A program made the translations under genes and the position numbers. From Roseibacillus sp. (GTDB lineage Bacteria; Verrucomicrobiota; Verrucomicrobiia; Verrucomicrobiales; Akkermansiaceae): 64,000 nt of DNA. Shown piece after piece: positions 26,360-36,400 of the stretch; the first letter of the stretch is position 1; every line of letters begins with the position of its first letter. The stretch lies in contig JAPKFB010000002.1 in NCBI GenBank assembly GCA_028821775.1, forward strand, positions 1-64,000, read 5' to 3'. Below the pieces are notes generated by a model that saw only the letters and a list, made by a program, of their open reading frames with translations, did no database searches and was not told the DNA's origin.

Positions 26360-27150
26360 GAGGAAGCGGATTGCAGGTGGAGGGTTTTGCGGGTGGTGGA
26401 TCTGCAGTTCGTGTTGAAGAAGAAGGAAAAGGAGCAGTTTGTGCATCTGATGCGACTCTATGAGGCGTTTTTTTCGCGCGTCTCTCGCTACTCTACAGCG
26501 AGCTCTACGTCGATGAGGTGCGGGAGCAGATCCGGCTTCGCAAAAAGGCGAAGGACTGGGAAGGTGTGGACGAGGTGAAGGAGAAGTATCTTTACCGCAG
26601 GGGGGACCTCTCGGAGTTCATGAAGACGCTCAAGCAGCGCTTTACACAGTGGTTTAATACACGCCATGGCAGACGAGGAACGCTCTGGGAAGATCGGTTC
26701 AAGAGTGTGATCGTGCAGGATGGCTATGCCGCTCGCGTGATGGCGGCCTACATTGATCTGAATCCAGTACGGGCGGGGATCGTGAAGAAGCCGGAGGAAT
26801 ACCGCTGGTGCAGCTATGCAGAGCCTTTGGCGGGGAAAGACGCTGCCCGTCAGGGGATTGGGCGCGTGATGAGTGAGTTTCAAAAGCTCGGAGGCAGATG
26901 GCGCCCGAGTCGTTCATGGCGGCAACTGATTGCAAGCTGTCGCGCGATTCTGTTCAGCGATGGAAAGGAGCAGATTCGGGAGAATGCACTCACGCACGAA
27001 GTGGTGCCCGCAAGATCCGTGGATGCGAGACTGAATTGCGAGCACTGCGAGATCTCCGGAGTGGAGTTGAATGATCAGGCCCCACCCGGTAAGACTGCTT
27101 GCCAGCAATCAGTGAAGCAGGACTCCTGCACCTCCCTTTTGCCGTGCTGA
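26360..27150 (+). pseudogene. Degenerate REP-associated tyrosine transposase (RAYT, Y1_Tnp)
   Basis: The N-terminal part reads RVVDLQFVLKKKEKEQFVHL in one frame (from about 26387). The C-terminal part reads YSELYVDEVREQ, then FMKTLKQRFTQWFNTRHGRRG, LWEDRFKS and AYIDLNPVRAGIV in another frame (to 27150). Both belong to the Y1/RAYT family. Between them (about 26462-26490) the segment that normally carries the HUH motif (YCVMSNHFH-type) is missing and the frame changes. Without the metal-binding histidines the enzyme cannot be active. The C-terminus after about residue 130 is also divergent. This is a relic of a domesticated transposase locus. Confidence 0.8.
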
Positions 27151-27345
27151 TCCTCATCGCCCGGGACGATTCGCCGCACCACAAGTTGTGATCCCTCCAG
27201 ATTGGGGACGTTCGTGCCCTCGGGACATTCGGATGAGTTGTCCATTTGAACGGGGAAATCGTGCGGGAGCCTTTCCCGTCGATTTTGTAAAGTTCGCCGT
27301 AGAGGTTGACGATCAGGCACGTATAGTGTCGGCAGCCCCCCCGTG
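27151..27345. other. Spacer between RAYT remnant and PSD1 gene
   Basis: These 195 bases show no convincing gene on either strand. The minus strand is open for a while (with a phrase LIVNLYGELYKIDGKG) but has no recognisable domain. Promoter elements for the cytochrome/DUF1501 operon should lie here, but none could be assigned. Confidence 0.3.
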
Positions 27346-30300
27346 ATGTCCCGGTTTATTGTCTTTCCCCCAACTGTCCTCGTAGCCCTTTTGCTTCCTC
27401 TGCTCGCTGCGGTGAGTGTGGGGGAGTCGTTGAAGCCGGAGGATTTGAAGTTTTTTGAGACCAGGATTCGTCCGCTCCTTTCGGAGAATTGTTACAAGTG
27501 TCACGCCGAGAATTCGAAGAAGATCAAGGGCGGGCTTTTGTTGGATCGCAAGGCGGGATGGATGAAAGGTGGCGATAGCGGCGAGGTCATCGTGCCGGGA
27601 AAACCGGACGAAAGTCTGCTTATCGAGATGGTGGAGCGCAACCCGGAAGTGGAAGCGATGCCTCCGAAGACGGCCCTGAAGCCGGAGCAAGTGGTGGACT
27701 TGAGGGAGTGGGTGAAACGCGGTGCACCCGATCCGCGCACGGAAGCACTCGATCCGGACACGGAAGCATTCGGGGTGAAGACGTTCGATTTGGAGGAGCG
27801 GAAAAAATGGTGGTCGCTGCAGCCGGTGGCGAAGGTGAAGGTGCCGAGAGTAAAGGCGCAAGAGTGGCCCGCCAACGAGGTGGACCATTTCATTCTGGCG
27901 GAGCTGGAAGAGCGGAAGTGGGACCCGGCTCCGCGGGCGAGGAAGGAGCATCTCTTGCGTCGCGTTGCGCTTTCCTTGACGGGCTTGGCTCCGACCGAGG
28001 AGGAGTTGAGGGCGTTTCTCGCGGACGAGTCAGCGGATGCCTATGTGAAGGTGGTCGATGGGTTGCTGGACTCTCCGCGATTTGGAGAACGTTGGGCGAG
28101 GCACTGGATGGACGTGGTGCGCTTTGCGGAGACCAAGGCCTTTGAGGCCGACTACACGATGCCCTATGTGGATCGCTTTCGCGACTATCTCATCCGCGCC
28201 TTCAATGACGATGTGCCCTTTGATCAGTTTGTCCTGGAGGCCTTGGCGGGTGATCGGTTGGAGATTCCGCGCCTGCATAAGGAGACTGGATCCAACGAGT
28301 CGGTGGCGGGATTGGGGTATCTCTATCTCAACGATGGACAGCATGGGCCCCCGGACATTCACAGCGATGAGGCGCGTATTTTTGATAGCATGATCAAGGT
28401 GACGGGCACGGCCTTCCAAGGGCTCACCGTGAATTGCGCAAAGTGCCACGACCACAAATTCGATGCCATCACGGCGGCAGACTACTATTCTTTCTACGGG
28501 ATGTTGCGCAGTTCGCGCTTGCACTACGCAAACACCGCGCCGCCCGTTAAGAAGGCCGAGGTGAGCGGACGCTTGAAGATCGCGAAGAGGGAGTTGATGA
28601 CGGCGGTCTTTGCGGCTGTGGAATCTGAGGCGGAACAGTTGCCTAAGGTGTTCGCCGTGATCAAGGCGCTGGAGGGAAGTCCTGGTCACCACGAGCGACT
28701 GAAAGCCCTGCGCGCTCCGCTGAAGAAAGGGGAAAAGCAGGACGCGCGGGAGACTGCTTTCCGCAAGGCGAGCGAAGGGGAGTTGGCCGAGTTGGTCGAG
28801 AGGGCAGGCGTTGAGGTTGGGCTCACGATGAAGTGGTACGGCTGGATGCACGACAAGGACGTTGCTCCGGAATTGGCGGTGCTCAAGAGCGTGCTGAGGG
28901 GAGGGAAGGCGAATGATCTGAAGAATCAGGCCAACCGGGAAGAGCGCTCGAATGAGGCATTTAACTTTGGGTTGAATGGGAACTCGTTTGGGGAGTGGAT
29001 CGCCTCGGGACCGGGCTTCCAGGTGGCGGACAACGATGGCTATGTGCCGGCCATGAGCGGTGATCAGGTGGTGCGCGCTGCGATTGGAACGGGCGCCGCG
29101 ACCGGGGTCCTGTCGTCGCGGTTGGAGGGCGTGATTCGATCGCCGGACTTCATCCTGGATGGGGGCACGGTAGACTTGTGGGTGCGCGGTCGGCAGGCGG
29201 CGGTGAAACTGGTGGTCCGGAATTACGAGTTGGCCGGGAAGGGGCCCACGACCGGACGACTGCGGGTGGGAGTGAACTCGGATCGCTGGAAGAAGATCAG
29301 TTTTGGGACGCACCTCTGGAAGGGGGAGCCGGCTTACCTTGAGATTCAGCATCAGGGCGCGGGGATGGTTTGCATGGGGCGCAACGGTCGTTCGCCTGCG
29401 CCGGCCGAGGATGCATGGGTCGCAGTGGCTTGCGGAAGGTTGCCACAGTGGGGCAAGGTCTGGCTTGGGGCGGCAGCAGGGGAAGACCGGGGGCAGGACG
29501 TGAGTCAGATCATTGCGGCCATGGCGGCGGGTGGGCGAAAGGGATTACTGTCCCCAGCCCAACGCGAAGTGTTGGGAGCCTTGTTGCAGTCGGGGTTGAT
29601 GCAGCCTGACCTCCAACGTCACAGCGGGATCAAAGGGAAGCTGGAATCCTTTCGGCGGATTGCGGCTGAATTGCCGGCCCCCGTCTACGTGCGCAGCGTG
29701 GTGGATGGCGTGCCGACTGATCAACCCATCTTTGTGCGCGGCGATCATAAGAACATCAGCAAGAGTGCGAATCCGCGTCACTTTCTCGACGGCCTGGATG
29801 GTGAGCAGCTGGTCGATGGAGGAAGCGGTCGCCTGGCATGGGCGCAGAAGGTGGCGAGCCCTGACAATCCGCTCACCGCACGGGTGCGGGTGAATCGGAT
29901 TTGGTCGCGCATCTTTGGGACGGGGCTCCATGCCTCGGTGGACGACTTCGGAAAGATGGGGGGGGAGCCGACCCATCCGGAGCTCCTTGACTATCTCGCG
30001 CGGGACTTTGTCGCGAACGATTGGTCGACCAAGAAGCTGGTGCGGAAACTGGTGCTCTCGAGCACCTTCAGAATGAGTTCGACGCCCGGTCCCGGGATGG
30101 CGACGGCGGATCCGAAGAATGAATATCTGCAGCACATGCCGGTTGGGCGCATGGATGCGGAGTCGATTCGGGATCACATTCTGGCCTGCAGTGGCCAACT
30201 CAAGCGCGATGAGATGTATGGTCCGAGCATTCCAGTAAACATCGATGATCAGCCCAATAGCCGTGCCAAGCCGAGCAGCGGGCCGGTCGATGGAAAGGGC

Positions 30301-30678
30301 AGACGTTCGATCTACCTGGAGATGCGGCGCAACTATCTCTCCTCCTTCCTGCGGGTCTTTGACTTGCCAAATGCCACCGAGCCCACCGGGAAGCGCAACT
30401 CCACCAATGTGCCGGCGCAGTCACTGGCGCTCATGAATGATCGTTTCGTGCACGAACAATCGGTGGCGTGGGCCCAGCGCGTTCTGGGGCGGAAGGGGAC
30501 CACGGAGGAGCGATTGGGCATGCTTCACGAACAGGCCTTTGGCCGAGAGGCGACCGAAGCCGAGCTCGAGTGGGGGAGGAAGGCGCTGAAGGAGCTGGGT
30601 CCGGAAGACTCCGCAGAAGCTTGGGCCGCATTGTGTCACCTCATGATCAACCGAAAGGAATTTATTTATGTCTTCTGA
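27346..30678 (+). CDS. PSD1 planctomycete cytochrome c domain protein (DUF1549/DUF1553)
   Basis: This 1110-residue exported protein has a signal peptide to about residue 27. A PSCyt1 c-type cytochrome domain carries the heme motif CYKCH (about 49-53); then comes DUF1549 (PSCyt2; WPANEVDHFIL, RVALSLTGLAPT, FGERWARHWMDVVRF) with a second heme-type motif CAKCH at about 364. A laminin-G-like insert (about 540-720) and the C-terminal DUF1553 (PSD1; RVRVNRIWSRIFGTGL, HPELLDYLARDF) follow. Such proteins are paired with DUF1501 proteins in PVC bacteria; their substrates are unknown, with sugar oxidation often suggested. ATG 27346 is chosen over GTG 27343. Its last 11 bases overlap the DUF1501 start. 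Confidence 0.92.
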   Translation: MSRFIVFPPTVLVALLLPLLAAVSVGESLKPEDLKFFETRIRPLLSENCYKCHAENSKKIKGGLLLDRKAGWMKGGDSGEVIVPGKPDESLLIEMVERNPEVEAMPPKTALKPEQVVDLREWVKRGAPDPRTEALDPDTEAFGVKTFDLEERKKWWSLQPVAKVKVPRVKAQEWPANEVDHFILAELEERKWDPAPRARKEHLLRRVALSLTGLAPTEEELRAFLADESADAYVKVVDGLLDSPRFGERWARHWMDVVRFAETKAFEADYTMPYVDRFRDYLIRAFNDDVPFDQFVLEALAGDRLEIPRLHKETGSNESVAGLGYLYLNDGQHGPPDIHSDEARIFDSMIKVTGTAFQGLTVNCAKCHDHKFDAITAADYYSFYGMLRSSRLHYANTAPPVKKAEVSGRLKIAKRELMTAVFAAVESEAEQLPKVFAVIKALEGSPGHHERLKALRAPLKKGEKQDARETAFRKASEGELAELVERAGVEVGLTMKWYGWMHDKDVAPELAVLKSVLRGGKANDLKNQANREERSNEAFNFGLNGNSFGEWIASGPGFQVADNDGYVPAMSGDQVVRAAIGTGAATGVLSSRLEGVIRSPDFILDGGTVDLWVRGRQAAVKLVVRNYELAGKGPTTGRLRVGVNSDRWKKISFGTHLWKGEPAYLEIQHQGAGMVCMGRNGRSPAPAEDAWVAVACGRLPQWGKVWLGAAAGEDRGQDVSQIIAAMAAGGRKGLLSPAQREVLGALLQSGLMQPDLQRHSGIKGKLESFRRIAAELPAPVYVRSVVDGVPTDQPIFVRGDHKNISKSANPRHFLDGLDGEQLVDGGSGRLAWAQKVASPDNPLTARVRVNRIWSRIFGTGLHASVDDFGKMGGEPTHPELLDYLARDFVANDWSTKKLVRKLVLSSTFRMSSTPGPGMATADPKNEYLQHMPVGRMDAESIRDHILACSGQLKRDEMYGPSIPVNIDDQPNSRAKPSSGPVDGKGRRSIYLEMRRNYLSSFLRVFDLPNATEPTGKRNSTNVPAQSLALMNDRFVHEQSVAWAQRVLGRKGTTEERLGMLHEQAFGREATEAELEWGRKALKELGPEDSAEAWAALCHLMINRKEFIYVF

Positions 30679-32074
30679 TTTTGTTCCGCCCATGACGCGG
30701 CGTCACTTCATGAATCGAGGGGCGATGGGATTTGGAAGCCTGGCGCTGGCAGGGGTGATGCAACAGGAGCGCGCAAGCGCGACTCCGTGGAGTCCGAAGG
30801 CGACCCACTTTGCGCCCAAGGCGACGAGTGTGATCTTCCTCTACATGGATGGCGGAGTCTCGCAGGTCGACAGCTTCGATCCGAAGCCGCTCCTGGCGAA
30901 GGAGAACGGGCAGAAGCCCAAGTTCAAGGTCGATGCCACGGTCTTCAACAACAACGGGAATATTCTCAAGAGTCCGTGGGAGTTCAAAAACTACGGTGAG
31001 AGTGGGCTTCCGGTGAGTGATCTCTTTCCCCATATCGGATCGTGTGCAGATGAGATGGCGGTGATCCGTTCCATGACGGCCTTCTCTCCCAATCATCCGA
31101 ACGCAAACTACGCGCTGCACAGCGGGCACATCCTTTCCGGTCGGCCGAGCATGGGGGCGTGGGCTTCCTATGGCTTGGGAACGGAGGCCGAGAACCTGCC
31201 AAGCTACGTTGTGATTCACGGGGGACAGGTTCCCTCGGGTGGGATGCAGATGTTTGGGAGTGGCTTTCTACCCTCGACCCATGAGCCCTCGACCTTCCTG
31301 ACGTCTGCGCCGGTCCTGGCCAACATTGTGCCGCGTGAGAAGGAGTTGTCCTATCAGCGGAAGAAGTTGCAGCTGCTGGCTGAAATCGATGGGAGCCTGG
31401 CCGAGGAAGCGACTCACGCGGAGGCGATTCAGTCGGCGATTTCGAACTATGAGATGGCGTTTAAGATGCAGATGGCAGTGCCGGATGTTGCGGATGTCTC
31501 CAAGGAATCCGATGCCACCAAGAAGGCCTACGGCTTGGAAGCGGGTTATAAGAATACGCGGATTTATGGAGCCCAGTGCTTGATGGCGCGGCGTCTGGTG
31601 GAGCGTGGGGTGCGCTTCGTCGAATTGACGATCAATCCGGGGAATGGAGATCGGTGGGATCAACATGGCGGTCTCAAGGGCGGGCATGGGAAGAACGCGA
31701 TGGCGGTGGATCAGCCGATCGGAGCCTTGATCAAGGATCTCAAGTCCCGCGGGCTCCTGGAGTCCACTCTGCTGGTATTTTCCGGTGAGTTTGGACGCAC
31801 CCCCTTTGCCCAGGGACGGGACGGGCGGGATCACAATCCGCAGGGTTTCAGCCTCTGGATGGCCGGTGGTGGAATCAAGGGGGGCACGATCTACGGTGCG
31901 ACTGACGAGTATGGGTACCGAGTGGTGCAGAACAAGCTCACGGTGCACGACGTCCATGCCAACATGCTGCATCTGTTAGGGATGGACCACAAGAGATTGA
32001 CCTATCGCTATGGCGGCCGGGACGTGCGCCTGACGGATGTCCATGGCGAGTTGGTGCCCGAGATCCTGGCGTAG
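30668..32074 (+). CDS. DUF1501 family protein, Tat-exported partner of PSD1 protein
   Basis: This 468-residue protein has a twin-arginine-type signal (MTRRHFMNRGAMGFGSLALAG) at residues 8-28, implying export in folded form. The body matches DUF1501, an alkaline phosphatase/sulfatase superfamily relative: VIFLYMDGGVSQVDSFDPK, GSCADEMAVIRSM, PSMGAWASYGLG, VELTINPGNGDRWDQHGG, FSGEFGRTP and GRDHNPQGFS. The overlap with the preceding PSD1 gene indicates tight co-translation. The biochemical role is not established in the family; phosphatase- or sulfatase-like metal sites are suggested by the D and H motifs. Confidence 0.9.
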   Translation: MSSDFVPPMTRRHFMNRGAMGFGSLALAGVMQQERASATPWSPKATHFAPKATSVIFLYMDGGVSQVDSFDPKPLLAKENGQKPKFKVDATVFNNNGNILKSPWEFKNYGESGLPVSDLFPHIGSCADEMAVIRSMTAFSPNHPNANYALHSGHILSGRPSMGAWASYGLGTEAENLPSYVVIHGGQVPSGGMQMFGSGFLPSTHEPSTFLTSAPVLANIVPREKELSYQRKKLQLLAEIDGSLAEEATHAEAIQSAISNYEMAFKMQMAVPDVADVSKESDATKKAYGLEAGYKNTRIYGAQCLMARRLVERGVRFVELTINPGNGDRWDQHGGLKGGHGKNAMAVDQPIGALIKDLKSRGLLESTLLVFSGEFGRTPFAQGRDGRDHNPQGFSLWMAGGGIKGGTIYGATDEYGYRVVQNKLTVHDVHANMLHLLGMDHKRLTYRYGGRDVRLTDVHGELVPEILA

Positions 32075-32167
32075 TGGAGGGGGTCGTTGCAAGGAGGCGC
32101 CAGCGAGGCGAGAAGGGGATGGGCAAGGAGGCCCGGGTGGGCGCTTGAAGAAGCCGGTCCCGGAGGA

Positions 32168-33331
32168 CTACTTGGGGACTGGGAAGGAGATTCGCAGAAC
32201 GGGAAGGATCTGCTGGTCTGTATCGACGAGCACTTCGCTGAGTTGGTGGGAGGTCTTCTTCGCGCTCAATTTTTCTGCGGCCGCCTTGACGAGATCGGCA
32301 TTTTTCTGGCGCTTTGCGATGCGGGCCGCGGCCCGTTGCTCGGGAGTGCTGGGGGGGGTGCGCGGGGCGATGTTTTTCTTGGGGGCCAGTTGCTTCCGGA
32401 GTTGCGCGATTCGGGATGAGATCTCGGGATCGTCACTCTGAAACTCATCCAACAACTTCAAGACATCGGCGCCCATTTTGCGCATCTCCCTGCTCGCCGC
32501 GTCGCGCACCTTGAATGTTTGATCGCCGAGTTTGGGGATCAGCTTGGTGAGGCGGGCCTTGAGTTCTTTCGTTTGAGCATTCCGGGTCTTCTCCAGTTGC
32601 GCATCCGGTGAATCCTCGCCCTGATTGTTTTCGGCGAGATCGACCTTGGGCTTGGCCTTGGGGGCTGGGCGCTTGGCCGCCGGAGTCTCGGGAATGGCTT
32701 CTCCGGGGGGCAGAGTGAGGGCGGTCTCGAGCACGGCGTTGAGCACGGATTTGTAGCGTCCCCACTCATCGAGAACAACGAGTCGCCCGCCCCCCTTCAC
32801 GAAGGCGACGAGTTCCTTCACGGAAAGGGCATCGGGAGCAGCAGCCACTCGGCTGGAGTTCTGCATGAGAATGATCACGTTGGGTGGGCGCTCTGACCTC
32901 AGGAGGCGGGTGATGACGCCCGGGGCCTGCGGGTGATGCTGATAGATCGCGTGCTCTCCGCGGAGCTTGGAGAGATCAGCCATGCTCATGGTTTTTTTTG
33001 AGGCCGGGGGGACCCCGACGAGTGCGCCGCGCACCTCCTTGAGGCCATCTTCGGCCCAATCGAGGGCGGACCATGCCATTGCGCCATAGCGCACCAATTT
33101 GGACGGGTTCTCGGATCCGAGCGGAGAGGCCCAATCCCAATCGTCGTCGCCTGCGAAGAGGAATCGACCGCCAATGGGATCTGCTTCATCCGCGTGAATA
33201 GGGACCGCCATGAGGGCCGTGGTCACCGCCGCCATGAGGGCGAGGGCCCGCTCCACTCGCTTCTCGCGCCTCGCTGGCGACCACGAAGGCGCGTAGTTTT
33301 TCAGGGGATGGGTTTTCACCGGTCTCCCCAA
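32168..33331 (-). CDS. Uncharacterised secreted protein with GATase-like domain and HEAT-like tail
   Basis: This 387-residue protein has a long N-region followed by a hydrophobic signal-like stretch (ALALMAAVTTALMAVPIHA, about 28-47); the real start may be a later Met. The middle (about 100-215) resembles the class I glutamine amidotransferase-like fold used in DUF4350/DUF4159-type proteins: PPNVIILMQNSS, then LVAFVKGGGRLVVLDEWG. A proline/alanine/lysine linker (about 225-260) leads to a HEAT-like helical repeat (LGDQTFKVRDAASREMRKMG, SDDPEISSRIAQLR). No catalytic cysteine is visible. It is convergent with DUF1501 and divergent, with a 90-base gap, from the giant fusion gene. The function is unknown. 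Confidence 0.6.
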   Translation of the reverse strand: MGRPVKTHPLKNYAPSWSPARREKRVERALALMAAVTTALMAVPIHADEADPIGGRFLFAGDDDWDWASPLGSENPSKLVRYGAMAWSALDWAEDGLKEVRGALVGVPPASKKTMSMADLSKLRGEHAIYQHHPQAPGVITRLLRSERPPNVIILMQNSSRVAAAPDALSVKELVAFVKGGGRLVVLDEWGRYKSVLNAVLETALTLPPGEAIPETPAAKRPAPKAKPKVDLAENNQGEDSPDAQLEKTRNAQTKELKARLTKLIPKLGDQTFKVRDAASREMRKMGADVLKLLDEFQSDDPEISSRIAQLRKQLAPKKNIAPRTPPSTPEQRAAARIAKRQKNADLVKAAAEKLSAKKTSHQLSEVLVDTDQQILPVLRISFPVPK

Positions 33332-33421
33332 CCGCTAGCAGGTTCCCGGAAAGGGAGCAAGGAGGCGATTCAGCCCGGAATGATGCTAGTTCGGGCTCTC
33401 TTTCCGCGTTACTTTTTGGGT

Positions 33422-36400
33422 ATGAATATGTCTTTGCGTGCCTTTGCCTTCACCGTCTTGTTGGTTTCTGGGGGAGTGTTGATGGGAGCTGAGAAGAAAA
33501 TTCTCTTTCTGGCGGGGAAGGACAGCCACGGATGGGGCACCCACCAGCATTTTGGTGGCACCATGGTTCTCTCGGCGGGGATGAAGAGGGGAGGAGTGCC
33601 GGTGGAGATCGAAGTGGTACGCGAGTGGCCGAGTGATGAATTGTTGAGCAAGCAAGACGCCCTGGTGATTTATTCCGACGGCTGGGGCCGTCATCCCGCG
33701 AACGGCAACCTGGCGTCCTTGAAGAAATTCATGGATGGAGGGGGAGGGCTCACGGTCATTCACTGGGCGACGGGGCTGGGCAGCCCGGAGGACGGGAACA
33801 AGGCCAAGGATCAGAGAGGCGATCCGGTGCGACGGCAATGGCGCAACCTGGTGGGCGCGGATTTTGAGCCGTGGCACTCGGTGAGTCGATTCTGGGATGC
33901 GAGTTTCGAGACGTTGCCGGTGCACGAAGTGACCCGTGGGGTGCGCCCCTTTGTGGTTCACGACGAGTGCTACTTTCACCTGCGTTGCGACGATCCCGAG
34001 CACAAGCATGTCACTCCGCTGCATGGAGCGCTCCCGCCGGTGAGCATCATCGATCCTGGCCGTTCGATGGACAGTGGCAGTGCCTCGGCGGTGGAGGCGG
34101 TGACCAAGGGAGAATTGCAATACTGTGCCTGGGGATTTGAGCGGCCGGAGGGTGGACGCACCTTTGGCTACACGGGAGGCCATACCCACTGGAATTGGGG
34201 ACGGGATGAGCTGCGCATGCTGATCCTGAATGGGATCTATTGGACGGCGGGGGGGGAAGTTCCCGCCAATGGGATTCACTCGCGCCGCCCCCGGTCGGAG
34301 GACATGTTGGAGCATCTGAAGGGGAACCCGGGCTGGACGCCGAAGGCACTTCAGATTGCGCTCGATCGCGCGGGGACAGGCGAGTTGATCAAGTGGAATC
34401 AATATCGAGGAGGGCCCCTTCCATTCGGAAAAGCGAAGGCCAAGCCCGGGGGCGGAGGACCGGGATTGATTGTGGAAGGGGAGAGCATGAAAGTGCTGAA
34501 GGGTGCGGGGCGGCCCCGCTCACAGAAGATGTCGGGCTTTGGGCTGGATGTCTGGAGTGCGAACGCACAGCTCTGGTGGACCGACGCCAAGCCCGGTGAT
34601 GTTCTTGAGCTGGAACTCAAGGTGGCCAAAGCGGGTGAATATGAACTGCATCTCGCGGGGACCAAGGCGGTGGACTACGCGATTCAATCGTTTGCGGTGA
34701 ATGGTGTGACGCTCGGGAAGCCGATTGATTTTTTCCAACCCACGGGAGTTTCGCACACCGAGGATCTCAAGCTGGGCGCCGCGACCCTGCAGGCTGGCGC
34801 AAACCGCTTCTCGGTGAAGATCGAAGGAGCCCACCCCAAGGCCCTGAAGGGACACATGGTTGGCATCGATTACCTGCGCCTGATCGAGGTGAAAGGACGA
34901 GCGAGCCTCTTTGATGGGAAGACGTTGCAAGGATGGGAGGGCAGCAAGAAGTGGTGGAGGGTGCAGGAGGGAGCGCTGGTGGGCACCATTCCTGCGGGGC
35001 AGAAACTGGGTCACAACGAGTTTCTCTGGTGGGCGGGAGAGGGGCATGATTTTGAGCTCAGAATGCGCGGTCGGGTGAGCGGTGATCCCTCTGCAAACAG
35101 CGGGGTGCAGATTCGTTCGCAGCGGCGCGAGGACGGTCACGCTGCGGGCTACCAGGCAGACTTCGATGATGGAGCCGTGTGGCTGGGTCGCATCTACGAC
35201 GAGCATGGCCGGGGGTTGCTGGTCGAGCGTGGGGCCAGGGTGGTCATCGACGAGGGTGGTCAGCGCGAAGCGACGATCTTTCGGAAGGCGGAGGAGTATC
35301 GCGCGCTCGTGAAGAAGGGAGAGTGGAACGACTATCTCATCCGGGCAGTGGGTCCACGGATTCAGACCTGGATCAATGGCACGCTGGCGTCGGAATTGGT
35401 GGATCATCAGCTCGGGCAGCATGACTACTCGGGGCGAATCGCGATTCAACTGCACTCGGGTCCCGGACCGGCGAAGGTGGAATTCAAGGATCTGGAGTTG
35501 CTCGATCTCGGCAAGACCGCACCGCCGAAGTCGCTGGCGGTGGGGGGCGTGAAGCGCGTCGGGATCGTGCCCGAGGAGAAGAATCTTGGATTTGAAGAGG
35601 GAACCTTGCGGGGATGGGCGGTGGAGGGCGACGTTTGGGCGGGAGGACCGGTGAAGGGCGATACCGTCACGCCGCGACGGCCCGGGCAGTCCAGCAATCA
35701 TGATGGTGAGTTCTGGGTAGGGGGCTACGAGCGGACCCACGCAGATGACGGTCAGGGCGTGCTCACCTCCCAGCCATTCAAGGTGACGCACCCGTGGGGA
35801 AGTTTCCTGGTTGGCGGTGGCCCGGGGGCCGCGACCCGAGTTGAGTTAGTGGGGGTGGAGAGTGGCAAGGTGATCTTCAGTGCACGTGGCAAGCAGTTGG
35901 AGACCATGCACGTGGCGGAGGCGAATTTGCGGAAGCACCTGGGCAAGTCGATTCATGTGCGGGTGATTGACGAGTCGTCGGGGCCGTGGGGGCACGTCAA
36001 CTACGACGACTTTCGCTTTCATGAGAAGAAGCCGGGAAGACAAGTTGCGCCCTCGGTGAAAGGTGGGGACCGCAATCCGTTACTGAGTCATCTGGTTCCG
36101 AATCCGGGTCAGCATGAGAACCAGACCGTGGCGGGAATGCGGGTCCCGGAAGGCTTTGAAGTGGATCTCATCGCGCAGGAGCCGGAATTGACCCAGCCCA
36201 TCGCCTTCACCTTTGATGAGCGCGGACGAATCTGGGTGGTGGAGGCGCACAGCTATCCGCAGCGGCAGCCGAAAGGGCAGGGCCGGGATCGGATTGTGAT
36301 ATTTGAAGACGCCGATGCCAACGGATCCTTCGAGAAGCGGACCGTGTTCGCCCGGGGGCTGAATCTGGTCAGCGGGATCGAAGTGGGTTTTGGCGGCGTG

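Noticed and set aside
27151-27342. Minus-strand open stretch with LIVNLYGELYKIDGKG, reminiscent of a sulfatase C-terminus
   Set aside because: Too short, no supporting motifs on either side, and no start or conserved continuation; the likeness is probably chance.
33194-33421. Extension of the giant fusion's frame upstream of the chosen start
   Set aside because: The added residues overlap the divergent gene, lack a signal peptide and bear no domain; the signal sequence begins at 33422 or 33428.
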